The notes: a model not told the origin generated them from the sequence alone. A stretch of 64,000 bases of DNA from an uncultured Paracoccaceae bacterium (GCA_947496605.1 CANMDF010000001.1:434001-498000), one strand, 5' to 3'; positions 26,981 through 35,702 are shown, counted from the stretch's first letter. Made by a program: numbers and translations.

Positions 26981-27457
26981 TTACTTGCGGAAATTATCAA
27001 GGCTGACGACTTCTGCCTCTTTGGGCATGTCGTCTTCCGGCTCAACCATTTCCTCCATTGGCGCTTCTTCGTCTACAGTGACGTCAACTTCGGTTTCATC
27101 TTCGTCTTGTGTTTCAAAGCGAAGGCCGAATTCGACGGACGGATCAACAAAAGTCTTGATCGCATCGTAGGGGATATAAAGCGTCTCTGGGTTGTCACCG
27201 AAATTCAGCGATATGGTAAAGCCGTCGTTCGTCACATCAAGATTATCAAACCAATGTTGCACAACGACCGTCATTTCACCGGGATAGCGATCTGACAGCC
27301 AATCCACGATCTCAACATCCGGGTGCATCGTATCGAAAGTGATGAAGAAATGATGCTGGCCTGGAAGCCCGTCTTTTTGCACATCGCTCAGGACTTCCTG
27401 AATAAGACCGCGCATCGCCCGGTGCATCAGATTTCCGTAGTCGATTGTGCTGGTCAC
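26981..27457 (-). CDS. sspB: SspB-type ClpXP proteolysis adaptor
   Basis: Delivers ssrA-tagged and other substrates to ClpXP. 158 residues of the alphaproteobacterial SspB family. A globular substrate-binding domain (about 1-115) is followed by an acidic linker and a terminal VVSLDNFRK, the expected ClpX-binding tail. It begins with GTG preceded by GGAGGG. The tmRNA gene whose tags it would handle is in the same window near 30.5 kb. Confidence 0.92.
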   Translation of the reverse strand: MTSTIDYGNLMHRAMRGLIQEVLSDVQKDGLPGQHHFFITFDTMHPDVEIVDWLSDRYPGEMTVVVQHWFDNLDVTNDGFTISLNFGDNPETLYIPYDAIKTFVDPSVEFGLRFETQDEDETEVDVTVDEEAPMEEMVEPEDDMPKEAEVVSLDNFRK

Positions 27458-27523
27458 GGTGTCGTCCCTCCGGGTGGTGTGCCCCCACCATAAGGGATTC
27501 GATGCCGGTTGAAAGGGGGCGCG

Positions 27524-28777
27524 TCAGATCATGCCAGTCGCGGCAGATATCCCAAGGCTGAGTGCTGCGGAAATAAGCAGAACCACTGGTAGGGACCAAT
27601 GGCGCCACAACAGCAAAACCCCAGTGATTGCTGCCAACCCAACGGCAAGCGGTTGTAGCGTCAATAGATTGGGCCAAATGGTCTGGACAGGGCCATAAGA
27701 TACGCGGCTGACGTCGCCAAAAAAGACATGCATGGCGAACCATATGGATAGGTTTGCAATGACGCCCACAACCGCTGCTGTGATTGCGGCCAATGCACCA
27801 CGCAAACGCGGGCGTCCATCCAGCCAATCGATCAATGGCGCACCTGCAAAGATCCAGATGAAACAGGGCACAAATGTCACCCAAAGCGTAAGCGCCCCGG
27901 CAGTCAAAGCCATGCCCGTGCCACCTTCGGCAAGCCCCGCAATCATGCCCACAAACTGCGTGACCAAAATCAGTGGGCCGGGCGTGGTTTCCGCCAATCC
28001 CAATGCATCCATCATTTGCGGCGTCGTGAGCCATTCAAAAGATACCACAACTTCTTGGGTCATATAGGCCAGCACTGCGTAGGCCCCGCCAAAGGTGACC
28101 ACGGCAAGTGTGGAAAAGAAAAGTCCGACTTCTTGCAGGAATGTGTTTCCAGAGAATGCGATCATCGCAAGAGGTGCGGCCCAAAGGTGGCCACCAATTA
28201 AGATCACCCGCAGGCTGTGCATGAGCGTTCCAGATTGGGGTTGATAGGTGACGGCTTCGCCCGGCTGGCCCAACGCACCAATCAACCCTGCCACCAGAAC
28301 GACAAACGGAAACGGCACAGCGAAAAAGAAAAGTGCCACAAAGGCGCTTGCTGCCAGCACTAAATGCGACGTTTTGAGCAATGCGCGCTTTGAGATTTTG
28401 ATCAAAGCTTCGATTACGATGATGACAACCGTGGCTTTCACACCAAGAAACAAAGCCTGCACAACCGGTAGATTGCCATATGTGCCATATGCCAAGGCCA
28501 GCACCATAATCACAAAGGCACCGGGCAACACGAAAAGACCGCCGCCAATTAGCCCACCCAAAATACCTTGTCGTTTCCAACCTGCATAAGTGGCCAGCTG
28601 CATGGCCTCTGGCCCCGGTAGCAGCATGCAGAATGACAGGGCACGCAAGAACTGATCTTCGCTCAGCCAATCGCGCTTTTCGACCAGTTCTTTATGCATG
28701 AGCGCGATTTGGGCTGCTGGGCCACCAAATGACAGCAATCCGATGCGGCCAAAGACCCGGATATCTTCACGTGTCAT
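27524..28777 (-). CDS. chrA: Chromate efflux transporter ChrA
   Basis: 417 residues with the two-fold CHR structure (N-terminal FGRIGLLSFGGPAAQIALMH and a second copy near VGLFFSTLAVVTFGGAYAVL). About ten to twelve helices are predicted. It exports chromate. The ATG overlaps the stop of the upstream ChrB-like gene by 4 bases, so the two form a coupled operon. Confidence 0.93.
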   Translation of the reverse strand: MTREDIRVFGRIGLLSFGGPAAQIALMHKELVEKRDWLSEDQFLRALSFCMLLPGPEAMQLATYAGWKRQGILGGLIGGGLFVLPGAFVIMVLALAYGTYGNLPVVQALFLGVKATVVIIVIEALIKISKRALLKTSHLVLAASAFVALFFFAVPFPFVVLVAGLIGALGQPGEAVTYQPQSGTLMHSLRVILIGGHLWAAPLAMIAFSGNTFLQEVGLFFSTLAVVTFGGAYAVLAYMTQEVVVSFEWLTTPQMMDALGLAETTPGPLILVTQFVGMIAGLAEGGTGMALTAGALTLWVTFVPCFIWIFAGAPLIDWLDGRPRLRGALAAITAAVVGVIANLSIWFAMHVFFGDVSRVSYGPVQTIWPNLLTLQPLAVGLAAITGVLLLWRHWSLPVVLLISAALSLGISAATGMI

Positions 28778-29571
28778 TCTTTGCGTCCCGCAGGCCAGTT
28801 GTGACCTTCATCTTGCCCATCGCGGGCCCAACGATAAAGCGCGTCGTAGATCAGCATGCCTGCTTCTAATTGGGCGGTATCATCCCGGTACATGCGCGAC
28901 AGACCCACAGATATGGCCAGCAGACCTGCGGCTTGGGGTGCAAGCGCGTGCCTGTCGGTATCAGCCGCTCGAACGATGGTCGCAAGAGTGTCGAGGGCAG
29001 GGTGGCGCAATGCGAACCGTTTGACCATCATGTCAAACGTGCAGTCGGTGCCGTCGTGTGTCCAGTCGCAGTCTTCAATATCAAAGGCTGTGGCATTGAA
29101 CCGATCTGCGACATCAGCCACAGTTGAGGGCGGCACAAAAAGGAACGTCGCATTAGGGTCAACAAAGCGGCGGATCAGCCAAGGACACGCGATACGGTCG
29201 ATCTTGGGGCGGTGTCGTGTGACCCAAAGGGAGCCGGGGATTTGCGCAACAGGCACGCGCGGCAATCCTGCCGTCGTCCAAGCAACATTGCCGCCGCTTA
29301 ACACTTGCGCGTCAATAGCATTGGTCCGCAGGAGCGCCGCTGAACCATGCGATAGTTTCAGACCTTTGTGGCAGGTGATCACCACCTCTTTACCAGCGAG
29401 CGATGCAGCTAAGGCGGCAATTTGGGTGTGGGGATCACGTATAGCCGTGGGGATCAGTGTCGGATTTTCATCAAAGTCATCGTCCGTACTAACATCAACA
29501 ATGACAGGGCACTGTGGCGTGCCAATCAGACGCATCAAATTAAGCGGTGAAATTTCGTTTAGGGCAGGCAT
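28774..29571 (-). CDS. Rhodanese-ChrB fusion, chromate resistance protein
   Basis: 265 residues. Residues 1-110 form a rhodanese domain with the active-site loop CHKGLKLSHG. The remainder is a ChrB C-terminal domain: RHRPKIDRIACPWLIRRFVDPNATF, then FDIEDCDWTHDG. Full-length ChrB senses chromate and regulates chrA. This version lacks the usual N-terminal ChrB region and carries a rhodanese instead, so it may act enzymatically. Confidence 0.88.
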   Translation of the reverse strand: MPALNEISPLNLMRLIGTPQCPVIVDVSTDDDFDENPTLIPTAIRDPHTQIAALAASLAGKEVVITCHKGLKLSHGSAALLRTNAIDAQVLSGGNVAWTTAGLPRVPVAQIPGSLWVTRHRPKIDRIACPWLIRRFVDPNATFLFVPPSTVADVADRFNATAFDIEDCDWTHDGTDCTFDMMVKRFALRHPALDTLATIVRAADTDRHALAPQAAGLLAISVGLSRMYRDDTAQLEAGMLIYDALYRWARDGQDEGHNWPAGRKE

Positions 29572-29682
29572 ATTGCATCCTTTCTGAATGTGTCAGTGGA
29601 TGCGATGCTTTGGTCGTAACCTTACGGGGTGTTCGCGGACCCCAGAGTTTCTTCATGTAAGATCGGTGCCCGTCCGTCAAGC

Positions 29683-30333
29683 CTATCCAAAGATGCGGCT
29701 GATCTCGCGCAGGATCTTGGCCTTGATCGTTTCAGGATATTCGCGGTGGGTGCGCGCGGTCATCACAAAGCCATCGCGGGTAATGACGGCACCGCGAAAA
29801 AAGTTTGTAATTGCCAGACCCATCGATTCAATCGCGATGCCATTGATAGTCACACCCGCGCGTTCCGCCGCATTGCGGGCTGCGCGTGTATCCGACCCTC
29901 CGTTTGGTGTTCCATCGCCTGATACATCAATGACTTTGCGGGTGCATTGTGGCACTTGATCGAACTGACGAAGTGAGAAAAAGATCGCCTCTGCAGGGGC
30001 TGTGTCAGACAAAACGAAGGCCCGTTCCATCAATCGCGATTTCTGCGCAAACCCTTCCACATCAAGGGCGGTGCGCATTTTTGTCCAAGGGATAGATATT
30101 GTTTGCTTGTCAACGCCGGACCATTGAACAACCATTAAGTAATTCTCACCAGCAACCATGTTTTCAATAATCTCAGGATCGCGCAGTGCATCGGCCAAAC
30201 CATCGGTCTGCAGTCGGTATTCGGCCGAGTCGATTGAGTTAGAAACATCAATCGTAAGAATAAGGGCGGTGTCACAGGCTTGGGCCGAAATTGGGGCGAG
30301 TAGAGCAATAGACGTAAGAATAGGCTTAATCAT
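29683..30333 (-). CDS. DUF1194 protein with von Willebrand A-like fold, secreted
   Basis: 216 residues. A signal peptide (about 1-19, ending ISAQA) is followed by LILTIDVSNSID, a metal-ion-dependent adhesion site typical of VWA domains, and later VIDVSGDGTPNGG. DUF1194 proteins are periplasmic and uncharacterised. It lies just downstream of the tmRNA gene on the same strand. Confidence 0.85.
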   Translation of the reverse strand: MIKPILTSIALLAPISAQACDTALILTIDVSNSIDSAEYRLQTDGLADALRDPEIIENMVAGENYLMVVQWSGVDKQTISIPWTKMRTALDVEGFAQKSRLMERAFVLSDTAPAEAIFFSLRQFDQVPQCTRKVIDVSGDGTPNGGSDTRAARNAAERAGVTINGIAIESMGLAITNFFRGAVITRDGFVMTARTHREYPETIKAKILREISRIFG

Positions 30334-30424
30334 GGTCTGACTTTTGCGCAGAGCCTGCCATTATTGCAAGTCACAAGACTACAATTGCTTGAAACTTCCG
30401 CATTGAAAGAAGGAAAAGTGCAGG

Positions 30425-30725
30425 TTTCTGTTGCCAGGTACCTGCGGACCCCGCCCTAGGTCGCAAAACCTAGGGAGTTAAGGTTCGATATTAGGCACAG
30501 CTTACGCTGCGACTGCCATCGGTGCATTGTTGTCATTTGCAACTATACAATTTGAACCGATAACGGTGGTATATCGCCGAGACAAAGCTTACCCCTTTAG
30601 ACGTTCGTCGATCCTATTTCGTCCCCTCGCTGGCCAAATGAGCCGTGATGGTGGAGACGCCGGGTACCGCCCCCGGGTCCGATCCGCTTATTACGAGCGC
30701 GTTTATGTCCATAGTCCCGAAGGAC
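30425..30725 (-). ncRNA. ssrA: Circularly permuted two-piece tmRNA
   Basis: Read on the minus strand, the acceptor piece comes first. Its T arm is CCGGG-GGCGGTA-CCCGG and its end is CGTCTCCACCA (3' end at 30649). A short spacer (30627-30648) is then removed. The coding piece starts GGGGACG at 30626, which pairs with CGTCTCC as an acceptor stem. The tag frame at 30540-30502 is GCA AAT GAC AAC AAT..., giving ANDNNAPMAVAA and a TAA stop. A hairpin CCTAGGT-N6-ACCTAGG and a GCAGGT...ACCTGC terminator close the gene. This is the alphaproteobacterial split architecture for rescuing stalled ribosomes. The outer ends are approximate. Confidence 0.93.
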
Positions 30726-30731
30726 ATCTTT

Positions 30732-30760
30732 GATATAGGCCCGCTGGCTGCCCGTCGCAA
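30732..30760 (-). promoter_or_regulatory. Sigma-70-type promoter of ssrA
   Basis: On the minus strand TTGCGA (30760-30755) and TATATC (30737-30732) are separated by exactly 17 bases. Transcription would begin near 30725, just upstream of the acceptor piece. Confidence 0.7.
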
Positions 30761-30778
30761 GGGGAAGGTCGGATGCCT

Positions 30779-30815
30779 GTACACACTGCGTACACATCCC
30801 GTACACATGGCGTAC
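30779..30815 (+). promoter_or_regulatory. Array of four GTAC repeats at 11-bp spacing
   Basis: GTAC occurs at 30779, 30790, 30801 and 30812, giving GTAC-N7-GTAC-N7-GTAC-N7-GTAC with partly conserved spacers (ACACTGC, ACATCCC, ACATGGC). One helical turn separates the copies, so they share a DNA face. It lies between the ssrA promoter and the SRAP gene. The layout recalls the alphaproteobacterial LexA box GTTC-N7-GTTC, but with GTAC. Confidence 0.6.
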
Positions 30816-30833
30816 AGACAAAGGCAGCAAAAC

Positions 30834-31472
30834 ATGTGTAACCTTTATTCTCTGACTTCGGCGCAATCCGCGATTACCGATCTGGTCAATTTGTGGCGTG
30901 ATGATACGGGCAACTTGCCTGCGATGACGGCGATCTACCCGGACTATCCCGCGCCAGTGATCACCAAAGCGCCCGAAGGTCGGGTCATGCAAATGATGCG
31001 TTGGGGGATGCCGTCACCTGCCTTCGTGTTGAAGGGCAAGAAAACCGACAAAGGTGTGACGAACGTCCGTAACACGACGTCGCCGCATTGGCGTCGCTGG
31101 TTGGGCCCCGCAAACCGCTGCGTGGTGCCATTCACCAGCTTCTCGGAGTATCAGATTGTGAAAGGCGAGAAACCAAAAGCCATCTGGTTTGCGCCCACAG
31201 GCCCACAAAAGACGTTGTTTTTTGCAGGGATTTGGACGGAATGGACCTCTGTGCGAAAACTCAAAGAAGGCGAGACGACGAATAACCTCTTTGGGTTCTT
31301 AACTGTGGAGCCAAACGGTGTGGTTGGTCCGATACACCCCAAAGCGATGCCGGTGATACTGCGCAGTCCCGAGGCAATCGCACATTGGCTGGATGCTCCT
31401 GTCGAAGACGCCCTGAAATTGCAACGCCCGTTTCCGGATGAGGGGCTGGAGATCGTAGAAGCGCCTGTTTAG
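30834..31472 (+). CDS. SRAP/YedK-family abasic-site-binding protein (SOS response-associated)
   Basis: Crosslinks to abasic sites in single-stranded DNA through Cys2 after removal of Met1. 212 residues starting MCNLYSLTS. Conserved elements are RWGMPSP, the NVRNTTSPHW stretch, FTSFSEYQ (family glutamate) and IHPKAMPVIL (family histidine region). The ATG at 30834 is required because the catalytic cysteine must be residue 2. The GTAC array lies 19 bases upstream. Confidence 0.93.
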   Translation: MCNLYSLTSAQSAITDLVNLWRDDTGNLPAMTAIYPDYPAPVITKAPEGRVMQMMRWGMPSPAFVLKGKKTDKGVTNVRNTTSPHWRRWLGPANRCVVPFTSFSEYQIVKGEKPKAIWFAPTGPQKTLFFAGIWTEWTSVRKLKEGETTNNLFGFLTVEPNGVVGPIHPKAMPVILRSPEAIAHWLDAPVEDALKLQRPFPDEGLEIVEAPV

Positions 31473-31568
31473 GGGCGCGCATATCGCGGTTCACATTCAA
31501 ATTGTCATTGCCTTGCGACCACGTTCCGCGTTTCCTGAGGATACCAGCACGAGGTGAGAGACGAACTG

Positions 31569-32444
31569 ATGCACGAACGGAAACTCTACCTTGGCCCTCT
31601 GACGGACAACAGACGTTGGGACAGGATTGATATCCGTCCGGATGATGTCTTTGTCGTCACGCCGCCTAAATGCGGAACCACCTGGATGCAGACAATTGTT
31701 GCTTTGCTGTTGTCAGGCGACCCTGAGGTTGAGACAGAACTTTCGATCAAGATGCCATGGGTCGATATTCGCTTGCAAAATATTTCTGAGGTCGCAGAAC
31801 GTCTGGAAGCGATGACCCTTCGGCGCAGCATGAAAAGTCATACGCCTATGGATGGATTGCCGTTTGATGCCCAAGCACAATATCTTTGCGTTTTCCGTCA
31901 TCCTCTTGATGCGCATTTTTCGTGTCGCGAACACATGCGAAACATCCCACTGACGTGGTTCGATCATTGGTATCCTGAAGACGATCCTGATGGTGTGACC
32001 TTCCAACGCTTTCTTGATGGCGGCGCAGAGGGGTTTGACGGTGACGCGATGCCGCTTGCCCATATCATTCAGCACTACAAGTCAGCGCTAGCTGTCGCAG
32101 ATTTGCCCAATGTGACGATGTTTCATTACGCAGATATGATCCGGGACTTGCCCGGTACTTTCGCCATGGTCGCAGCGTTGCTAGAGATTGATCACAGTGC
32201 GGATCTCATGGACCAACTGGTGCAGGTCGCCACCTTTGACAATATGAAGGCGAACGCTGACAGATACGCACCAGCAGGTGGCAAAGGCTTTATGAAATCG
32301 GACACGGCGTTCTTTCATAGCGGCACAAGCGATAAATGGATTGGCAACTTGTCTGAGAAAGAAATTGAAGCCTACGACGCTTTGATGGATGAATACCTGA
32401 CCAAAGATGAGCGTGCTTGGTTAGAAGACGGCTCTGGAAGTTAG
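31569..32444 (+). CDS. PAPS-dependent sulfotransferase domain protein
   Basis: 291 residues. The 5'-phosphosulfate loop is TPPKCGTTWMQ, and the 3'-phosphate region starts at YLCVFRHPLDAHFS. A C-terminal SDKWIGNLS resembles the K-W-x-N element of cytosolic sulfotransferases. The acceptor is unknown. An in-frame GTG at 31554 would add five residues; the ATG at 31569 has AGGTGAGAG upstream. The 3' end overlaps a convergent gene by 4 bases. Confidence 0.87.
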   Translation: MHERKLYLGPLTDNRRWDRIDIRPDDVFVVTPPKCGTTWMQTIVALLLSGDPEVETELSIKMPWVDIRLQNISEVAERLEAMTLRRSMKSHTPMDGLPFDAQAQYLCVFRHPLDAHFSCREHMRNIPLTWFDHWYPEDDPDGVTFQRFLDGGAEGFDGDAMPLAHIIQHYKSALAVADLPNVTMFHYADMIRDLPGTFAMVAALLEIDHSADLMDQLVQVATFDNMKANADRYAPAGGKGFMKSDTAFFHSGTSDKWIGNLSEKEIEAYDALMDEYLTKDERAWLEDGSGS

Positions 32445-32788
32445 GTCAAATTCAAGACAATTGCAGGCACGCCCACCACGGCTTCTACAATGAAATAGAC
32501 CCATTTCTTTTGACTTTGCCCGTCCATCACAATTGACGTCAGTCTGCCAGCCGCTGCACCGCACCAACAAAAGCCTAGCATCACATAGGCCTCGGGCGTG
32601 CCAAGGATCAGCGCCCCGATCCCCATGCCGACGAACAAGCACCCAACGGATGCGCGCACCTCGGACATACCCATGGTCGTCTCGCCCATCTCAAGATCGA
32701 GCGCGCCGAGCGTATAGCGTGGCGCAAGCCAGCCAAAACAGCCCAAGCCGATGCTGAGGGCGGCGAAGATGAGGTTGAGAATATCCAT
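32441..32788 (-). CDS. Small four-helix membrane protein, DUF4345-like
   Basis: 115 residues, starting MDILNLIFAALSIGLGCFGW, with four hydrophobic segments. SEVRASVGCLFVGMGIGAL between helices 1 and 2 resembles the E-x-R motif of DUF4345 proteins. Function unknown. The start at 32788 avoids a non-conserved 13-residue extension. Confidence 0.65.
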   Translation of the reverse strand: MDILNLIFAALSIGLGCFGWLAPRYTLGALDLEMGETTMGMSEVRASVGCLFVGMGIGALILGTPEAYVMLGFCWCGAAAGRLTSIVMDGQSQKKWVYFIVEAVVGVPAIVLNLT

Positions 32789-32852
32789 TGCAGGGCCTTT
32801 GTGATTGCTCACCGCAAACTGGGGCATTCGCAGCGAAGATCAATCTCTTTTG

Positions 32853-34202
32853 CTATGACGCTTGCGAATACTGCGCTGTGATGCTGCTAAACCCATCATA
32901 ACGCTGGGCAATGATCCGTGTCAGAGGCCGGCCCGCGGGTGTGATCCGCAAACCTTGACCGGTGGCCACCACGAAGCCCGCGAATTCCGCGAGTATCGCT
33001 GTGTGGATCGGCAATAGATCGCGGGCATTCGGGTGCGCGTCCAGCTTGCCAAGGTCGATTTCAAAGTCACACATAAGCATGTTGATGGCAGCCGCGCGGA
33101 GCCGGTCCTCTGGCGTCATTGCATAGCCGCGATGACCGGACAGTTTGCCGGCCGCGACACGTTCAATATATGCGGCGGTGGCAGAGGCGTTCTGGACATA
33201 TCCATCGCCAAATTGCGAGATAGAGGATGCGCCAATGCCGATCAGTGTCGGGCAGGTGTCATCTGTATAGCCTTGGAAGTTTCGCCGCAGATGACCGCTT
33301 TTGGCAGCCACGGTCAGGCTGTCAGCAGGTTTGCCAAAATGATCTATCCCGATAGCTTGATAGCCACTACCGATAAAGGCTTGGGCGGCTTGGCGGGCAA
33401 GATGGTAGCGTGCCTCTTCGCCGGGCAAGGCGTCATTGGGGATCAGCTTTTGCCGTTTTGAAAAGGTGGGCACATGGGCATAGCCAAACAGAGCGATGCG
33501 GTCAGGATCAAGGGCACGCACCTTGGCGATGGTGTTGGCCAGTTTGGCAGGTGTCTGGAATGGTAGTCCATAAACAAGGTCCGCATTGAGTGACGTAATG
33601 CCAGCGGCACGCAAACTGTGGACGCAAGCTCTCGTCTGGGTATAGCTTTGTTTGCGTCCGATCGCCTCTTGCACGTCAGTCGCAAAGTCCTGAATGCCGA
33701 TGCTGGCGCGTGTCATGCCCATTTCGGCCAAAGCCGCGATTTTGTCGTCGTCAACCAAGGTGGGGTCAATTTCGACAGAGAAACTGAAATCAGGGGCAGG
33801 AGGGATGACATATTTGACCGCTGTTGCCAGTGCGCGGATCATATCAGGGGGCAGAATGGTTGGTGTGCCACCCCCCCAATGCATTTGTCCCATAGTGACA
33901 CCGTTGGGCAAAGTGTCGCGGAGCAGTTCCAATTCGTCCAATACCACCCGCAGATAGTTCTCCACAGGCTTCAGCGTTGTCGTGCCTTGGGTGCGGCAGG
34001 CGCAGAACCAACAAAGGCGTTCACAAAATGGGATGTGGATATAGACCGAGACCGGGATCGCTGGGTCCAATGCCTTAAGGCAACTGACTTGAAATGCCCC
34101 GCCGGTTTGGGGCGCAAAAGCCGTTGCCGGTGGATAGCTGGTATAGCGGGGGACACGGGCATCAAAAAGGCCTGCGCTGCGAAGCTGATCAATATGTTCC
34201 AT
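32853..34202 (-). CDS. hemN: Oxygen-independent coproporphyrinogen III oxidase
   Basis: Radical SAM decarboxylation of coproporphyrinogen III in anaerobic haem synthesis. 449 residues from the ATG at 34202. RYTSYPPATAF opens the protein. The cluster motif is CERLCWFCAC (CxxxCxxC plus an extra Cys as in HemN), then WGGGTPTIL and the C-terminal HemN domain. It lies 65 bases after the sco1 stop. A half-conserved FnrL site upstream suggests induction at low oxygen. Confidence 0.93.
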   Translation of the reverse strand: MEHIDQLRSAGLFDARVPRYTSYPPATAFAPQTGGAFQVSCLKALDPAIPVSVYIHIPFCERLCWFCACRTQGTTTLKPVENYLRVVLDELELLRDTLPNGVTMGQMHWGGGTPTILPPDMIRALATAVKYVIPPAPDFSFSVEIDPTLVDDDKIAALAEMGMTRASIGIQDFATDVQEAIGRKQSYTQTRACVHSLRAAGITSLNADLVYGLPFQTPAKLANTIAKVRALDPDRIALFGYAHVPTFSKRQKLIPNDALPGEEARYHLARQAAQAFIGSGYQAIGIDHFGKPADSLTVAAKSGHLRRNFQGYTDDTCPTLIGIGASSISQFGDGYVQNASATAAYIERVAAGKLSGHRGYAMTPEDRLRAAAINMLMCDFEIDLGKLDAHPNARDLLPIHTAILAEFAGFVVATGQGLRITPAGRPLTRIIAQRYDGFSSITAQYSQAS

Positions 34203-34235
34203 GCCGCGGGTTTGACAGAATGTCGCGGGCAGGTT

Positions 34236-34260
34236 CTTGCGCCAGATCAAATGGCGCAAG
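34236..34260. promoter_or_regulatory. Perfect 9-bp dyad with candidate FnrL box before hemN
   Basis: CTTGCGCCA (34236-34244) mirrors TGGCGCAAG (34252-34260) around seven bases. On the hemN strand it contains TTGATCTGGCGCAA (34250-34237), which matches 8 of 10 defined bases of the FNR consensus TTGAT-N4-ATCAA, 35 bases before the hemN ATG. Followed on the plus strand by AATTTTTTAG, it could equally be a terminator in that direction. Confidence 0.5.
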
Positions 34261-34266
34261 AATTTT

Positions 34267-34872
34267 TTAGCTCAGTTTGTTGATAAAACATGCCGAGATT
34301 TCAGCCACCTGCTCGGGTGTGCTGTCGCGCCGGAAAAACGTCTTGAACCCGGTTTCAGGGAACATCAGATAAGTCTGGGTTGAGTGATCGACGAGGTAAA
34401 ATTCAGGATCATCATCTTGGGCGCGGTAATAGGTTTTATAGGCTTGGCTGGCCGCTTTGATTTGCTCGGGCGAACCGGTCAGCCCGATCATGTCTTCATG
34501 GAAGTTATCGGTGAAATCGCGCACGACCTCGACCGTGTCACGTGGCGGGTCGACGGTGATAAAGACCGTGCCAAGGTCAAGTCCTTGGTCTTCCAACATG
34601 TAAGCCGCCTGCGCATTGCGCGCGGTGTCCAGTGGGCAGACATCAGGGCAAAACGTATATCCGAAATAGACCAGCGTGGGCTTGGTGATCACGTCCACGT
34701 CGGTGACTGTTTCACCTGTTTCCGAAACCAATTCAAACGGCCCGCCGATCGCGCCACCCGCAACGGCGGTATCACCACAAGGATGTGGGCCCGCGTTTTG
34801 TGTTTGCCATGCATAAATCCCAATTGCAGCGGCTGCAGCGAGAGTGGTTGAACCAAAAATGACAGCTTTCAA
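34267..34872 (-). CDS. SCO1/SenC-type copper chaperone
   Basis: Thioredoxin-fold protein that delivers copper to the CuA site of cytochrome oxidase. 201 residues. An N-terminal membrane anchor covers about 5-22. The CxxxC copper motif is FCPDVCPL and the ligand histidine is in VDHSTQTY. It lies upstream of hemN on the same strand, linking oxidase assembly and haem supply. Confidence 0.92.
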   Translation of the reverse strand: MKAVIFGSTTLAAAAAIGIYAWQTQNAGPHPCGDTAVAGGAIGGPFELVSETGETVTDVDVITKPTLVYFGYTFCPDVCPLDTARNAQAAYMLEDQGLDLGTVFITVDPPRDTVEVVRDFTDNFHEDMIGLTGSPEQIKAASQAYKTYYRAQDDDPEFYLVDHSTQTYLMFPETGFKTFFRRDSTPEQVAEISACFINKLS

Positions 34873-34967
34873 GGATGTCTCCTTTTGCGGGGTTGCTTCG
34901 CTTGGGCCCTCAATGCCTTATCTGAAACGAACCATCAATCCGAACACATGAAGTTGATCGGGCTAGA

Positions 34968-35702
34968 TTACCCGCGCTTTGCCTGTCGCTGCGCGATCAC
35001 ATCTTTTGCCAAGTCCTGCGTATAGTCGGCAAGGGCTGCCAAATGCATATCTGCCGCTGCGCCATCGCCAGCTTCAATCGCATCCGCGATTGTACTGTGC
35101 AGTCCGATGATCTTTTCGCGCGATCGTGCACTGAAGGTAATCATGTTCATCAAAGGCTGCATGGCCTCAACCGCGCCGGCCAATTGATACGACAAAACCG
35201 GATTGGCTGCGGCATCGACCAAGGCCCGGTGAAAGGCCACGTCGGATGCGCAAAAGGCCTCATCCGTAAGCCCCGGTTGGGACTGGCGGTGTGCTTCTGC
35301 CCGCATCGTGGCCAGATGATCGGCGGTCCGCCGTTCCGCAGATAATGGCGCACAGGCGCGTTCAAGCGCGTAGCGTGCCTCGCAAGCCGTGGCAAAACTG
35401 ATCTCGTTCATTGACAATAGTAGTGTAGAGGTCGTGATTTGCTGACCGTAGGCATCCTCAAACTTCAGCCGGTTCACAAAGGCGCCGCCAGTGGCCCCGC
35501 GTTGCGTGCGGATCAGCGATTGCGCAGCTAGTCGTTTCAGCGCTTCGCGGACAGTCGGGCGCGAGACCTCGAACTGGTCAGCCAGTTCGGCCTCAGAGGG
35601 CAAGCGCTCATCCACTGGCAGGTCACCGCAGATGATGGCGTCGCGAATGGCCTTGGCGATTTGCGCCGAAAGGTCGCTTGGGTCTTTGGGGTCAATTTTC
35701 AT
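34968..35702 (-). CDS. FadR-type GntR transcriptional regulator (FCD domain)
   Basis: 244 residues. The N-terminal winged helix (about 10-75) includes LPSEAELADQFEVSRPTVREAL. The C-terminal FCD ligand-binding domain (about 95-225) includes the metal-site pattern around ASDVAFHRALVDAA. It is divergent from the DUF2182-DUF1326-DinB-dmdA operon. A palindromic site over its own start codon suggests autoregulation and control of that operon. The inducer may be DMSP or a breakdown product such as acrylate, which is inference. Confidence 0.93.
   Translation of the reverse strand: MKIDPKDPSDLSAQIAKAIRDAIICGDLPVDERLPSEAELADQFEVSRPTVREALKRLAAQSLIRTQRGATGGAFVNRLKFEDAYGQQITTSTLLLSMNEISFATACEARYALERACAPLSAERRTADHLATMRAEAHRQSQPGLTDEAFCASDVAFHRALVDAAANPVLSYQLAGAVEAMQPLMNMITFSARSREKIIGLHSTIADAIEAGDGAAADMHLAALADYTQDLAKDVIAQRQAKRG

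Noticed and set aside
30527-30733. A 68-codon plus-strand frame
   Set aside because: It lies entirely within the tmRNA gene region and has no ribosome site.
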